DNA of 28,321 nucleotides from positions 1-28,321 of the forward strand of contig JBHELD010000032.1 in NCBI GenBank assembly GCA_046263255.1, read 5' to 3'. Below the pieces are notes generated by a model. It made no database searches. It saw only the letters and a program-made list of their open reading frames with translations, and was not told the DNA's origin. The stretch is from JALZEG01 sp046263255. GTDB lineage: Bacteria > Actinomycetota > CADDZG01 > WHSQ01. The first letter of the stretch is position 1, and each line of letters begins with the position of its first letter. Shown here piece after piece: positions 7,888 through 15,681 of this stretch. The position numbers and the translations under genes are program-made.

Positions 7888-8244
7888 ATGAGCAGCAGGT
7901 TCACGGAGCTCGTCGTGGATTGCAGGGACCCGATGCGGCTGGCCGACTTCTGGAGCCGGATCCTCGGCTACCGCGTCGTGGACCAGGACGCGGACCTGGT
8001 CGAGATCGGCGGCGACGAGCCGGGGCCGACGATCGTCTTCGTCCAGGTGCCGGAGGAGAAAGAGGTGAAGAACCGGCTGCACATCGACGTCAGCCCCCGC
8101 GACCGCGAGCAGGACGAGGAGGTCGAGCGGATCGTGGGCCTGGGCGCGCGCCGGATCGACATCGGCCAGGGGGAGGTGAGCTGGGTGGTGCTGGCCGACC
8201 CCGAGGGCAACGAGTTCTGCGTGCTCCGCACGCGCCGCCCGTAG
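7888..8244 (+). CDS. VOC-superfamily (glyoxalase/bleomycin-resistance fold) protein
   Basis: This 118-residue protein has the two beta-alpha-beta-beta-beta modules of the vicinal oxygen chelate fold. The first opens with TELVVDCRDPMRLADFWSRILGY (written here only as the family's usual D-x-x-R-x-x-x-F-W pattern), and the second ends with VLADPEGNEFCVL (about 99-111), typical of the glyoxalase-like group. NRLHIDVS at about 63-70 supplies the histidine usually found in the metal or substrate site. ATG 7888 is chosen because GAGGGAGG lies just upstream and the homologous block begins there; the upstream in-frame ATG at 7774 adds sequence with no resemblance to the fold. Its substrate is unknown. 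It is convergent with the VWA gene, with only two bases between the stop codons. Confidence 0.85.
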   Translation: MSSRFTELVVDCRDPMRLADFWSRILGYRVVDQDADLVEIGGDEPGPTIVFVQVPEEKEVKNRLHIDVSPRDREQDEEVERIVGLGARRIDIGQGEVSWVVLADPEGNEFCVLRTRRP

Positions 8245-8246
8245 CC

Positions 8247-9572
8247 CTACAGGTCGCGGACCACGAAGTCCTCGAGCCCCCGGAGGTTGCGCACCTCTAC
8301 CATATTGTCGACGTGCGCCGCGTAGAGGCCGGCGAGGGAGTCGCCGCTGTCCCAGTACGCGAGCGACTCGGGGTTCAGCCAGTACGTGTGGCGCGCGCTG
8401 CCGGCGATCGCCGCGAGGTTCTGCTCGCGCGGGGGCCGGTTGTTGTTTCGTGCGTCGCCCAGCACCAGCACCGTCGACTTCGGCCCGAGGGCGTCCCCGT
8501 ACCGCTCCACGAAGGCCTCGAACGCGGCGCCGTAGTTCGAGTTCGAGTCGATCCTCACGACCTTCGCCTCGCGCCGCAGCCGTTCGGCCGCCGCCGCGAA
8601 GTCCTCGTGCTCGAAGAACGACGTCACCTCGTCGACGGTGTCGACGAACGCGAACGAGCGCACGCGCTGGAACTCCGACGCGAGCGCGTGCACGAGCATC
8701 AGCGAAAAGCGCGAGAAGCTCGCGACCGAGCTCGAGACATCGCACAGGACGAAGAGCTCGGGGCGGTGCGGTGGCCGCTTGCGGAAGAACGTCTCGACGG
8801 GAACGCCTCCGGCCGACAGCGAGTGCCGGACGGTCTGGCGCACGTCGAGGCGGCCGCGCTGCGCCCTCCGCCTCTTCATCGTCATCTTCGCGGCGAGCCG
8901 GCGCGCCAGCGGGCGCACGGCCCGCCGCAGCTCCGCCATCTCGTCGGCGGTCGCGGTGAGCAGGTCGAGGTCCTCCAGCACCGGCCGCACCGCGTAGCGC
9001 GCGACTGCCTCGGGTCCCCTCCGCCGCACGACGCGCTTGCGGACCTCGGCGGAGACCGCGGCGCGAAACCGCCGCACCCTCTCGTCGAGCTCGTCCAGCA
9101 GGAGCCGGCGCTCGACCGGCGACAGGTCCCGGACGTCGCGCTCGACCCCCGCGCGGATCGCGGCGAGATCGAGCGCACGGGTCACCGGGTACTCGAAGTA
9201 GAGGCTCCCCGAGGGGCTGTTCTCGACGCGTCCGAGCGTCTCGACCGCGCGCACCGCCAGGCCCCCGAGCGCGGAGCCGTCCCCCCACGTGAGCGCCCGT
9301 ACGAGCTCGGGCCGCAGGTCCGACGGATCCCAGGCTTCGGACGCAGGCCGCTCCTCGAGCCCCGCCTCGAAGTACAGCGTGAACAGCGTGTCGAACGCGG
9401 GGCGGTGCGCCGGGCTCTTGACGAGCGTCGCCGCGAGCGCGCCCTTGAACGCGGCGCGGCTCTCGAACGGGACCTGGCCCAGGGAGCGCGCCGCGTCGAT
9501 GCCCTCCGCGCACGAGACGGGCACGCCCGCGTCCCTCAGCGCCCCGCAGAGCTCCAGCAGGCGGTCGAGCAC
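8247..9572 (-). CDS. CoxE-type VWA domain protein
   Basis: This 441-residue protein has a helical N-terminal region (1-260) and a C-terminal von Willebrand A domain (about 272-430). The metal-ion-dependent adhesion motif D-x-S-x-S is intact (D278, S280, S282), and a second acidic loop LGDARNNN follows near 382-389. The layout matches the CoxE/VWA_CoxE family, which works with a MoxR-type AAA+ ATPase as a metal-insertion or chaperone pair, best known from CO dehydrogenase maturation. There is no signal peptide or membrane segment, so it is cytoplasmic. The start is GTG 9572, one base after the stop codon of the MoxR gene, so the two are translationally coupled. No CO dehydrogenase or other obvious client lies in the window. 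Confidence 0.9.
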   Translation of the reverse strand: MLDRLLELCGALRDAGVPVSCAEGIDAARSLGQVPFESRAAFKGALAATLVKSPAHRPAFDTLFTLYFEAGLEERPASEAWDPSDLRPELVRALTWGDGSALGGLAVRAVETLGRVENSPSGSLYFEYPVTRALDLAAIRAGVERDVRDLSPVERRLLLDELDERVRRFRAAVSAEVRKRVVRRRGPEAVARYAVRPVLEDLDLLTATADEMAELRRAVRPLARRLAAKMTMKRRRAQRGRLDVRQTVRHSLSAGGVPVETFFRKRPPHRPELFVLCDVSSSVASFSRFSLMLVHALASEFQRVRSFAFVDTVDEVTSFFEHEDFAAAAERLRREAKVVRIDSNSNYGAAFEAFVERYGDALGPKSTVLVLGDARNNNRPPREQNLAAIAGSARHTYWLNPESLAYWDSGDSLAGLYAAHVDNMVEVRNLRGLEDFVVRDL

Positions 9573-9573
9573 G

Positions 9574-10449
9574 TCACTCCTGCGGCGCCGCGAGGCCGAG
9601 CTCGTCCGTCACCCTGTCCGCGTCGCTGCGGAACTTCACGAGGACGGAGAGGGTCCGGCGGATCGCCGCGCGGTCGAGCGTCGTGATGCTGAGCTCGAGC
9701 AGCGTGCGCGCCCAATCGAGCGTCTCCGCGATCGACGGCGGTTTCTTCAGCTCGAGGGCCCGGATGCTCCGCACGAGGCGTACGACCGCATCCGCGAGCG
9801 CCTCGTTCAGGTCCGGGACGCGTCGCAGCACTATCGCCTTCTCGCGCTCGACGTCCGGGTAGTCGAGATACAGGTAGAGGCACCGCCGCTTCAACGCCTC
9901 GGACAGCTCGCGGACCGCGTTCGAGGTCAACACGACGAGGGGCGCGGCGGCCCCGCGCACCGTGCCCATCTCGGGGATCGTCACCTGCCAGTCGGACAGG
10001 ACCTCGAGCAGCAGCGCCTCGGCCTCGACGTCGAGCTTGTCGACCTCGTCGATCAGCAGCACGACCGGCTCGCGCGCGCGGAGCGCCTGCAGGACGGGGC
10101 GCTCGAGCAGGAACTCCTCCGAGAAGATGTCGTCGGACAGCTCGTCCCATCCGGCCCCCTGGCCGGCCTGGATCCGGAGGAGCTGCTTGCGGTAGTTCCA
10201 CTCGTACAGGACCTTCGTCTCGTCCACGCCCTCGTAGCACTGGAGGCGCAGAAGGCGGAGCCCCAGCGCCGCCGCCACCGACTTCGCCAGCTCGGTCTTG
10301 CCGGCGCCGGCCGGCCCCTCGACGAGCAGGGGCTTGTCCAGTCGCCCGGCGAGGTAGATGACCGTGGCAATCGCCTCGTCGGAGAGGTATCCCGCCGCCT
10401 CCAGGCGGCTGGATGCGTCCTCGATGCTGGTGAAGCGGGGTGGGCTCAC
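9574..10449 (-). CDS. MoxR-family AAA+ ATPase (CoxD-like)
   Basis: This 291-residue AAA+ ATPase is the partner of the adjacent VWA protein. Walker A is GPAGAGKT (45-52), Walker B is LLIDEVD (131-137), sensor 1 lies at LTSN (174-177), and the arginine region ALKRRC is at about 185-190. The lid domain fills the rest. The length and order fit the MoxR clade. The start GTG 10449 is chosen because GGAGG lies just upstream and the conserved N-terminus begins with FTSIEDASSRLE; an in-frame start farther upstream would add about 50 residues of low-complexity sequence. The stop is two codon positions from the VWA start, forming an operon. It is divergent from the subtilisin gene. The client protein is unknown. 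Confidence 0.92.
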   Translation of the reverse strand: MSPPRFTSIEDASSRLEAAGYLSDEAIATVIYLAGRLDKPLLVEGPAGAGKTELAKSVAAALGLRLLRLQCYEGVDETKVLYEWNYRKQLLRIQAGQGAGWDELSDDIFSEEFLLERPVLQALRAREPVVLLIDEVDKLDVEAEALLLEVLSDWQVTIPEMGTVRGAAAPLVVLTSNAVRELSEALKRRCLYLYLDYPDVEREKAIVLRRVPDLNEALADAVVRLVRSIRALELKKPPSIAETLDWARTLLELSITTLDRAAIRRTLSVLVKFRSDADRVTDELGLAAPQE

Positions 10450-10474
10450 GCGGCCTCCGGGTAGGGGTGCCCCC

Positions 10475-10480
10475 AGGTTA
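10475..10480 (-). promoter_or_regulatory. Putative -10 box for the MoxR-VWA operon
   Basis: Read on the minus strand this is TAACCT (TANNNT), identical to the box before pheA. It would place transcription start about 19 bases before the GTG, leaving room for the GGAGG site. No clear -35 hexamer is present. Confidence 0.3.
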
Positions 10481-10600
10481 CGGCCGCGCTGTGGCCGGCG
10501 CGCCGTTGCGCCGCCTGGGCAGACCTTCCAGAAAGGCAGGAAAGGGCACGCGCGGAGCGAATCGACTAAACGAGCAGACCGAACGATCAGAGGTCCCAAC

Positions 10601-11629
10601 TTGGCCCGGAAGCCCCTCGTAGCCGCCCTCGTGCCCGCCCTCGTCGCGGGGCTTCTCGGCGCGCCGGCGTCCGGCGAATCGACCGGTCCCGGCGACCCCT
10701 ACGCCTCGCAGCAGTGGGGCCTGACGCGCATCCAGGCCGACCGCGCCTGGGCTGTCGCGAGCGGCGGCGGGGTGACGATCGCGGTCGTCGACTCCGGCGT
10801 CGACCTCGGACACCCGGACCTGGCCCAGAAGGTCGTGGCGCACGCGGACGCGGATTTCGTGGACGGCAAGGGTGACGCCGACGGCCCGCAGGACGAAGCC
10901 GGTCACGGCACGCACGTGGCCGGGATCGCGGCCGCGGTGACGAACAACGGCGTGGGGATCGCGGGCGTCGCGCCCGCGGCGTCGATCCTTCCCGTGCGAG
11001 TGCTCGACGCCGGCGAGACCGGCACCACCGGTCGCGTTGCGGCGGGGATTCGGTACGCGGCCGACAAGGGAGCCCAGGTGATCAACCTGTCCGTCTCGTA
11101 CGACGCCGCCGGGCACGTGGACTCGATCACCGGCTCGATGCGGCCGGTGCACGAAGCCGTGTCGTACGCGCTCGCGAAGGGAGCCGTCGTCGTCGCGTCC
11201 GCCGGCAACGACTCGTTGCCGGTGTGCGCCGAGCCCGCGGCCGTGAACGGCGTCCTCTGCGTCGGCGCGGTCGACCGCAGCGACCGCCCCGCGTACTACA
11301 CGAACTTCGACTCGCGGCGCTCTAAGGGCTACCTAGTGGCTCCGGGCGGCGACCAGGCGATCTCGTGCGCGAACGACATCCTCTCGACGTACCTGCGGGG
11401 GAGGTCCCCGACGTGCTCGTCGTTCGACGGGTACGCGTCGCTCGCCGGCACGTCGATGGCCGCCGCGTTCGTCTCGGGCGTCGCGGCGTTGCTGGCGAGC
11501 AAGGGTCTGGCGAACGACGCGATCGTGGAGTGCCTGCTGTCGAAGACGGACGACCTCGGCCCCCAGGGGCGCGATCCCGTCTTCGGGTACGGCCGCGTGA
11601 ACGCGCTGAAGGCCGTCGGCGGCTGCTAG
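10601..11629 (+). CDS. Secreted subtilisin-family serine protease (S8)
   Basis: This 342-residue protease begins with a signal peptide (basic MARKP, hydrophobic 6-20, likely cut near 22-26). The catalytic triad is complete: D64 in VVDSG, H102 in HGTHVAG and S285 in GTSMAAAF, with oxyanion N203 in AGND. The mature enzyme starts almost at once with DPYASQQWGLTRIQADRAW, similar to thermitase, so there is no long inhibitory propeptide. Six cysteines (209, 220, 256, 272, 311 and 342, the last residue) could form three disulfides. The start is TTG 10601, chosen for AGAGG seven bases upstream and the basic N-terminus; longer in-frame starts give no signal peptide. It is divergent from the MoxR operon and convergent with rtcB (19-bp gap). 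Confidence 0.93.
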   Translation: MARKPLVAALVPALVAGLLGAPASGESTGPGDPYASQQWGLTRIQADRAWAVASGGGVTIAVVDSGVDLGHPDLAQKVVAHADADFVDGKGDADGPQDEAGHGTHVAGIAAAVTNNGVGIAGVAPAASILPVRVLDAGETGTTGRVAAGIRYAADKGAQVINLSVSYDAAGHVDSITGSMRPVHEAVSYALAKGAVVVASAGNDSLPVCAEPAAVNGVLCVGAVDRSDRPAYYTNFDSRRSKGYLVAPGGDQAISCANDILSTYLRGRSPTCSSFDGYASLAGTSMAAAFVSGVAALLASKGLANDAIVECLLSKTDDLGPQGRDPVFGYGRVNALKAVGGC

Positions 11630-11648
11630 CACCGCCCCTTGCGGAACG

Positions 11649-13085
11649 TCAGCCCTTGACCACGGCGACCGGGCGCAGCCTCGCCACCACCTTCGTCAGG
11701 CCCGCGCCCTCGCACGTCTCCACGACCTCCGAAACGTCCTTGTACGCGTACGGCGCCTCCTCGGAGAGCAGCCGCGCGTGGCTTGCCGCGACGAGTATCC
11801 CCTCGGACTCGAGCTGACGCTTCAGCTCGTTGCCGTCCATCTGCTTCTTCGCCTGCGTGCGGCTCATCGCGCGCCCGGCGCCGTGGCACGTCGAGGCGAA
11901 CGACTGCTCGGCCCCCAGCCCGGCGAGCACGTACGAATGCGTTCCCATGCTCCCGGGAATGATCACCGGCTGGCCCACGTCGGAGTAGCGCGACGGCAGC
12001 TCCGGATGCCGGGGGCCGAACGCACGCGTCGCTCCCTTGCGGTGCACGCAGAGCCTGCGCTTCTTCCCGTCGACCGTGTGCTCCTCGATCTTCGCCAGGT
12101 TGTGCGAGATGTCGTAGACGACCCCCATCTCGAGGTCGCGCGAGCTTGCGCCGAAGACCCCCGCGAACGACTCGCGCGTCGCGTCGGTCAAGACGTGCCG
12201 GTTCGCGCGGGCGAAGTTCCCTGCGGCGTCCATCGCGCCGAAGTAGCTCTCGGCGCGCGGGTGGTCCATCGGCACGCACGCGAGCTGCCGGTCGGGGACG
12301 TCGATGCCGAGCTGCGGCATCAGCCGCACGATCGCCTGCAGGTGGTCGGTGCACGTCTGGTGGCCCAGGCCGCGCGAGCCCGAGTGGATCATCACTGCGA
12401 CGCCGCCATCGAAGAGACCCATCGCCTCCGCGGCACCCGCGTCGCGCACCTCGTCGACGACCTGGACCTCGAGGAAGTGGTTGCCGGCCCCGAGGCTGCC
12501 GAGCTGCGACCCTCCGCGCTCCTTCGCCCGCTCCGAGACGAGGTCGGGACGCGCGCCCGGGAGCGCCCCGGAGTCCTCCGACAGCTCCGCGTCCTCCTCC
12601 CATCCGATCCCGCGCGACAGCGGGTACTTCACCCCCTCGCGCAGCACCGCCTCCATGCCCGCCGAGTCGAGCTGCATGCGGCCCTTCCCGCCGACCCCGC
12701 GGGGGACGCGGCGGCCGAGCGTCCTGACGAGCTCGCGGATCGCCGGCTTCGCCTGGGCCCACGTCACCGAGCTCCGGACGAGCCTCACGCCGCAGCCGAT
12801 GTCGAAGCCGACCCCTCCGGGCGACACCGCTCCTCCTGCGTCGGCGTCGGTCGCGGCGACGCCCCCGATCGGGAAGCCGTAGCCCCAGTGGATGTCCGGC
12901 ATCGCCAGCGACGCGCCGACGATCCCCGGCAGCGTCGCGACGTTCGCCACCTGCTCGATGGCGTTGTCCTCGACCGCCTTGCGGACCAGTCTCTCCGAGG
13001 CGAACACGCGCCCGGGGACGCGCATCCCGGCGACCCACCCCACCGGGACCTCCCACACGAACTCGTCGAGCCTCCGGACGTCCAT
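11649..13085 (-). CDS. rtcB: RNA-splicing ligase RtcB
   Basis: RtcB joins RNA 2',3'-cyclic phosphate ends to 5'-OH ends using GTP and manganese. All metal and catalytic residues are visible in the 478 residues: D95 and C98 in FDIGCG, H203 in GAGNHF, H234 in HSGSRG, H328 in DISHN, the guanylylated histidine H401 in STCHGAGR, and the C-terminal lysine K477. Length is normal for the family. The start is ATG 13085; its ribosome-binding site GAGGGG overlaps the TAG stop of the archease gene nine bases upstream, so the two genes are coupled. No RtcR regulator or RtcA cyclase is present in the window. Confidence 0.97.
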   Translation of the reverse strand: MDVRRLDEFVWEVPVGWVAGMRVPGRVFASERLVRKAVEDNAIEQVANVATLPGIVGASLAMPDIHWGYGFPIGGVAATDADAGGAVSPGGVGFDIGCGVRLVRSSVTWAQAKPAIRELVRTLGRRVPRGVGGKGRMQLDSAGMEAVLREGVKYPLSRGIGWEEDAELSEDSGALPGARPDLVSERAKERGGSQLGSLGAGNHFLEVQVVDEVRDAGAAEAMGLFDGGVAVMIHSGSRGLGHQTCTDHLQAIVRLMPQLGIDVPDRQLACVPMDHPRAESYFGAMDAAGNFARANRHVLTDATRESFAGVFGASSRDLEMGVVYDISHNLAKIEEHTVDGKKRRLCVHRKGATRAFGPRHPELPSRYSDVGQPVIIPGSMGTHSYVLAGLGAEQSFASTCHGAGRAMSRTQAKKQMDGNELKRQLESEGILVAASHARLLSEEAPYAYKDVSEVVETCEGAGLTKVVARLRPVAVVKG

Positions 13086-13094
13086 CGCGCCCCT

Positions 13095-13517
13095 CTAGAC
13101 GTCCACGTAGACGGTCGCGGTCCAGCCTTCCGGCGTCTCCTCGACAGACAGCCGGTGGTACGTGATCGCCTTCACCTGCGTCCCCCCCTCGTACGCCTCC
13201 TGGTCGCGCGGGGCGATCCCGATCCTTCCCCGCGCGTGCTCCGGGGTCACGTCGGACATCTCGAGCGACGTCACCACCGCGTCGCGCGAGTCGTGGACGT
13301 ACAGGACCTCCCCGAGCCAGTCGACCAGCAGCGCCCCCGAGTCGCCCGCCTCGACCTCGACCTCGACGGCCTCGGAGGCCTCCGCGGCGCCGGGGGACCA
13401 CGTCCCGATGATGTCGAGCAAGCCGAGCGTCGCCTGCTCGAACACCCCGGGCAGGTCAACTGCCTCCGCCTTTATGCCGACATCTGCTGTGTGCTCCAGG
13501 ATCTCGAACCGCGCCAT
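13095..13517 (-). CDS. Archease, RtcB activator
   Basis: Archease is a small protein that speeds RtcB turnover by helping guanylylate the ligase. The 140-residue sequence has the family's HTADVG near the N-terminus (metal ligand D12), LLVDWLGEVLY (ligand D66), KAITYHRL (116-123) and the C-terminal VYVDV with ligand D139. The start is ATG 13517, with a GGGGG stretch upstream. It lies first in a two-gene operon with rtcB, the usual arrangement. It is divergent from the second moxR with only 35 bp between start codons, so the promoters must overlap or lie inside the neighbouring coding ends. Confidence 0.95.
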   Translation of the reverse strand: MARFEILEHTADVGIKAEAVDLPGVFEQATLGLLDIIGTWSPGAAEASEAVEVEVEAGDSGALLVDWLGEVLYVHDSRDAVVTSLEMSDVTPEHARGRIGIAPRDQEAYEGGTQVKAITYHRLSVEETPEGWTATVYVDV

Positions 13518-13552
13518 GCCCCCAAGCGTGGCACAGAAGCAGGGGCGGCCTG

Positions 13553-14557
13553 ATGGACCGTAGCGCCGCGTCCGTCGCCGCGCGCCGTCTGACCGAGAAC
13601 GTCGAGCGCGTGATCAAGGGGAACCGCCGCGCCGTCGAGGCTGCCACGACGGCGCTCTTCGCCGGCGGGCACCTCCTGATCGAGGACGTGCCGGGCGTCG
13701 GCAAGACGATGCTCGCCCGCAGCCTCGCCGCGTCGGTCGGCGGCTCCTTCAAGAGGATCCAGGCGACGCCTGACCTGCTCCCGTCCGACGTGACCGGGAC
13801 GACCGTCTTCGACCAGTCGACCCACGCGTTCGACTTCATCCCCGGCCCGATCTTCGCCAACGTCGTGCTGGTGGACGAGGTCAACCGGGCGACGCCGCGG
13901 GCGCAGTCGGCGCTGCTCGAGGCGATGGACGAGCGAGCCGTCACGGTGGACGGGATCCGGCACGCGCTGCCGCAGCCGGTGTTCGTCGTCGCGACGCAGA
14001 ACCCACTCGAGCAGCACGGGACGTTCCCGTTGCCCGAGGGGCAGCTCGACCGCTTCGCGCTCGCGATCGACATGGGCTACGTCGCGCCCCAGACGGAGAA
14101 GGAGATCATCGTCGCGCAGCTCCACGGTCACCCTATCGAGGAGCTCGGCCCGGTGCTGACTCCGCAGGAGGTAGGCGCGGTGCAGCACGCGGTGCGCGAC
14201 ACGTTCGTGTCCCAGCCCGTGCTCGACTTCGCGCTCGCGATCGTGACCGAGACGCGCAGACATCCCGAGATAACGCTCGGCGCCAGCCCCCGGGCGTCGG
14301 TGACGTTGATCAGGTGCGCGCAGGCGAGGGCGCTGCTGAAGGGCCGCGAGTTCGTCGTACCCGACGACGTGAAGGCGCTCGCGCTCGGGACGCTCGCCCA
14401 CCGCATCGTCACGAAGGGGGGATTCGGCCAGGATCCCGTGCGGGGACGCAAGCTCGTGCGCGCGATCGTGGACTCCACGCCCGCTCCGGTGACGGACGGC
14501 GCTCACGCAGCTCCCGCCCCACCGGATCCGCCGCGGACGCATTCCTTATCGCGATGA
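13553..14557 (+). CDS. MoxR-family AAA+ ATPase of a DUF58-transglutaminase module
   Basis: This 334-residue MoxR ATPase is of a different subgroup from the one at 9574-10449. Walker A is DVPGVGKT (45-52), Walker B is VLVDEVNR (105-112), sensor 1 is ATQNP (147-151), and EGQLDRF (about 162-168) carries the arginine finger. NRATPRAQSALLEAM and the P-x-x-x-Q-H-G-T-F-P-L-P stretch are hallmarks of the classic MoxR/RavA-type clade that sits beside DUF58 genes. The C-terminus is a proline-alanine tail. The gene starts at ATG 13553, and its TGA overlaps the ATG of the DUF58 gene (ATGA at 14554-14557). It probably acts as a chaperone-like ATPase on the membrane partners encoded downstream. Confidence 0.95.
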   Translation: MDRSAASVAARRLTENVERVIKGNRRAVEAATTALFAGGHLLIEDVPGVGKTMLARSLAASVGGSFKRIQATPDLLPSDVTGTTVFDQSTHAFDFIPGPIFANVVLVDEVNRATPRAQSALLEAMDERAVTVDGIRHALPQPVFVVATQNPLEQHGTFPLPEGQLDRFALAIDMGYVAPQTEKEIIVAQLHGHPIEELGPVLTPQEVGAVQHAVRDTFVSQPVLDFALAIVTETRRHPEITLGASPRASVTLIRCAQARALLKGREFVVPDDVKALALGTLAHRIVTKGGFGQDPVRGRKLVRAIVDSTPAPVTDGAHAAPAPPDPPRTHSLSR

Positions 14558-15681
14558 GGCGCCGGCCGACGACGAAGGCCGGGATAGTCGGGGCGGTCGG
14601 AAGCGTCCTCGTGGTCGTCGCGACGACGGCGCAGGCGGGATGGCTGTTCGTGCTCGCCGCCGGCGTGCTCGGGCTGGCCGCGTCGGGCCTCGTCGCCGGC
14701 CACCGGCTCGCGGCCGTAGAGGTCGTGCACTCGTTCCCCGCGCGGGCCCGGGTCGGAGAGCCGGTCGCGGTACGGCTGCGCGTCCGGGGGCCGGGGACGC
14801 GTCGCCTGCCGCTCATGCGCATCGAGGATCGCTTCCCCGCGTTCGATCCCCTGGCGGTCGCGTCGGAGGCTGTGGCGGCCGGCGACTCGGTCGCGGTCGA
14901 GACGACGAGGGTGGCGGTGAGGCGCGGCGTCTTCGAGGAGGGGACCGCGGTGGTCTCCACCGGCGCGCCCTTCGGCCTGACCCGCACGCGGCGGGAGCTG
15001 CCGGTGCGGTCGCGCCTGATCGTGCATCCCGCGTGGACTGAGCTACGAGGGTTCCCGCTTCCCGACACTCCCGCCGCCACCGCGGACGAGGCGATCGCCG
15101 CGACGAGGTCCGGACACGGAGACGTCTTCGCCGGCGTCCGCGAGTACCGCCCGGGCGACCAGCGGAGGTGGATCCACTGGCGGTCGACCGCTCGCACCGG
15201 GCGGCTCGTGGTGAGAGAGCACGAGGAGCCCTCACGGAGCCCGGTCGTCCTCGTGCTGTCGGGCGACCCCGAGCCCCACGAGGAGCAGGTGTGGGAGGCG
15301 CTCGTCGCGGCGGCGGCCTCGGTCGGCGTTCACGCGCTGACGCAGGGGCGTCTCGTCCACTGCGTGTGCGCCGGGTCGTCGGACCCTCTCGACGGCGCGA
15401 CGGCCGCGACGCTGCTCGACTGGTGCGCGGGAGTCGAACCCGCAGGACCGGGCGCGGTCGCGGGGGTCGGCGCCGCGTTCGCCAGGTGGGGCCGGAGGTG
15501 CTCGTTCGTGCTCTTCGCGCCGCCGCACCCGGACACGGAAGAGGCGGTCGCGGCCGCGCTGGCCCGCGGCGCGGGAGTCACCGCCGTCTACGGAGCCGAG
15601 GAGCACGCCGCGCCCGCTGCGGCGGCGCCGGCGCGGATCGTCAGACCGGGCGAGGAGCTCAGGGCATGTCTGGAGGCGTGA
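14554..15681 (+). CDS. DUF58 membrane protein
   Basis: This 375-residue protein has two adjacent N-terminal membrane segments (about residues 9-28 and 30-49), then a beta-rich region and the DUF58 signature REYRPGDQRRWIHWRSTART at about 196-215. The C-terminal 120 residues resemble a degenerate von Willebrand A fold, as in the family (VVLVLSGDPE at about 230-239), without a complete metal motif. DUF58 proteins accompany MoxR and transglutaminase genes; their exact role is not settled. ATG 14554 overlaps the MoxR stop by four bases, and the gene end overlaps the transglutaminase start by 16 bases, so the three are tightly coupled. Confidence 0.93.
   Translation: MRRRPTTKAGIVGAVGSVLVVVATTAQAGWLFVLAAGVLGLAASGLVAGHRLAAVEVVHSFPARARVGEPVAVRLRVRGPGTRRLPLMRIEDRFPAFDPLAVASEAVAAGDSVAVETTRVAVRRGVFEEGTAVVSTGAPFGLTRTRRELPVRSRLIVHPAWTELRGFPLPDTPAATADEAIAATRSGHGDVFAGVREYRPGDQRRWIHWRSTARTGRLVVREHEEPSRSPVVLVLSGDPEPHEEQVWEALVAAAASVGVHALTQGRLVHCVCAGSSDPLDGATAATLLDWCAGVEPAGPGAVAGVGAAFARWGRRCSFVLFAPPHPDTEEAVAAALARGAGVTAVYGAEEHAAPAAAAPARIVRPGEELRACLEA

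Noticed and set aside
6463..9513. A very long open frame (about 1000 codons) on the minus strand across rsgA and the VWA gene.
   Set aside because: It is in a different frame from both clear genes, is rich in arginine, glycine and proline as expected of GC-rich shadow frames, and shows no domain.
10358..10600. A longer start for the subtilisin.
   Set aside because: It would run into the MoxR gene and bury the signal peptide; TTG 10601 has a ribosome-binding site and gives a proper signal peptide.
15427..15443. A perfect tRNA-like T-arm on the minus strand (GCGGG, loop TTCGACT, CCCGC).
   Set aside because: It lies inside the DUF58 coding sequence, and neither a 7-bp acceptor stem with CCA nor D- and anticodon arms can be found around it.
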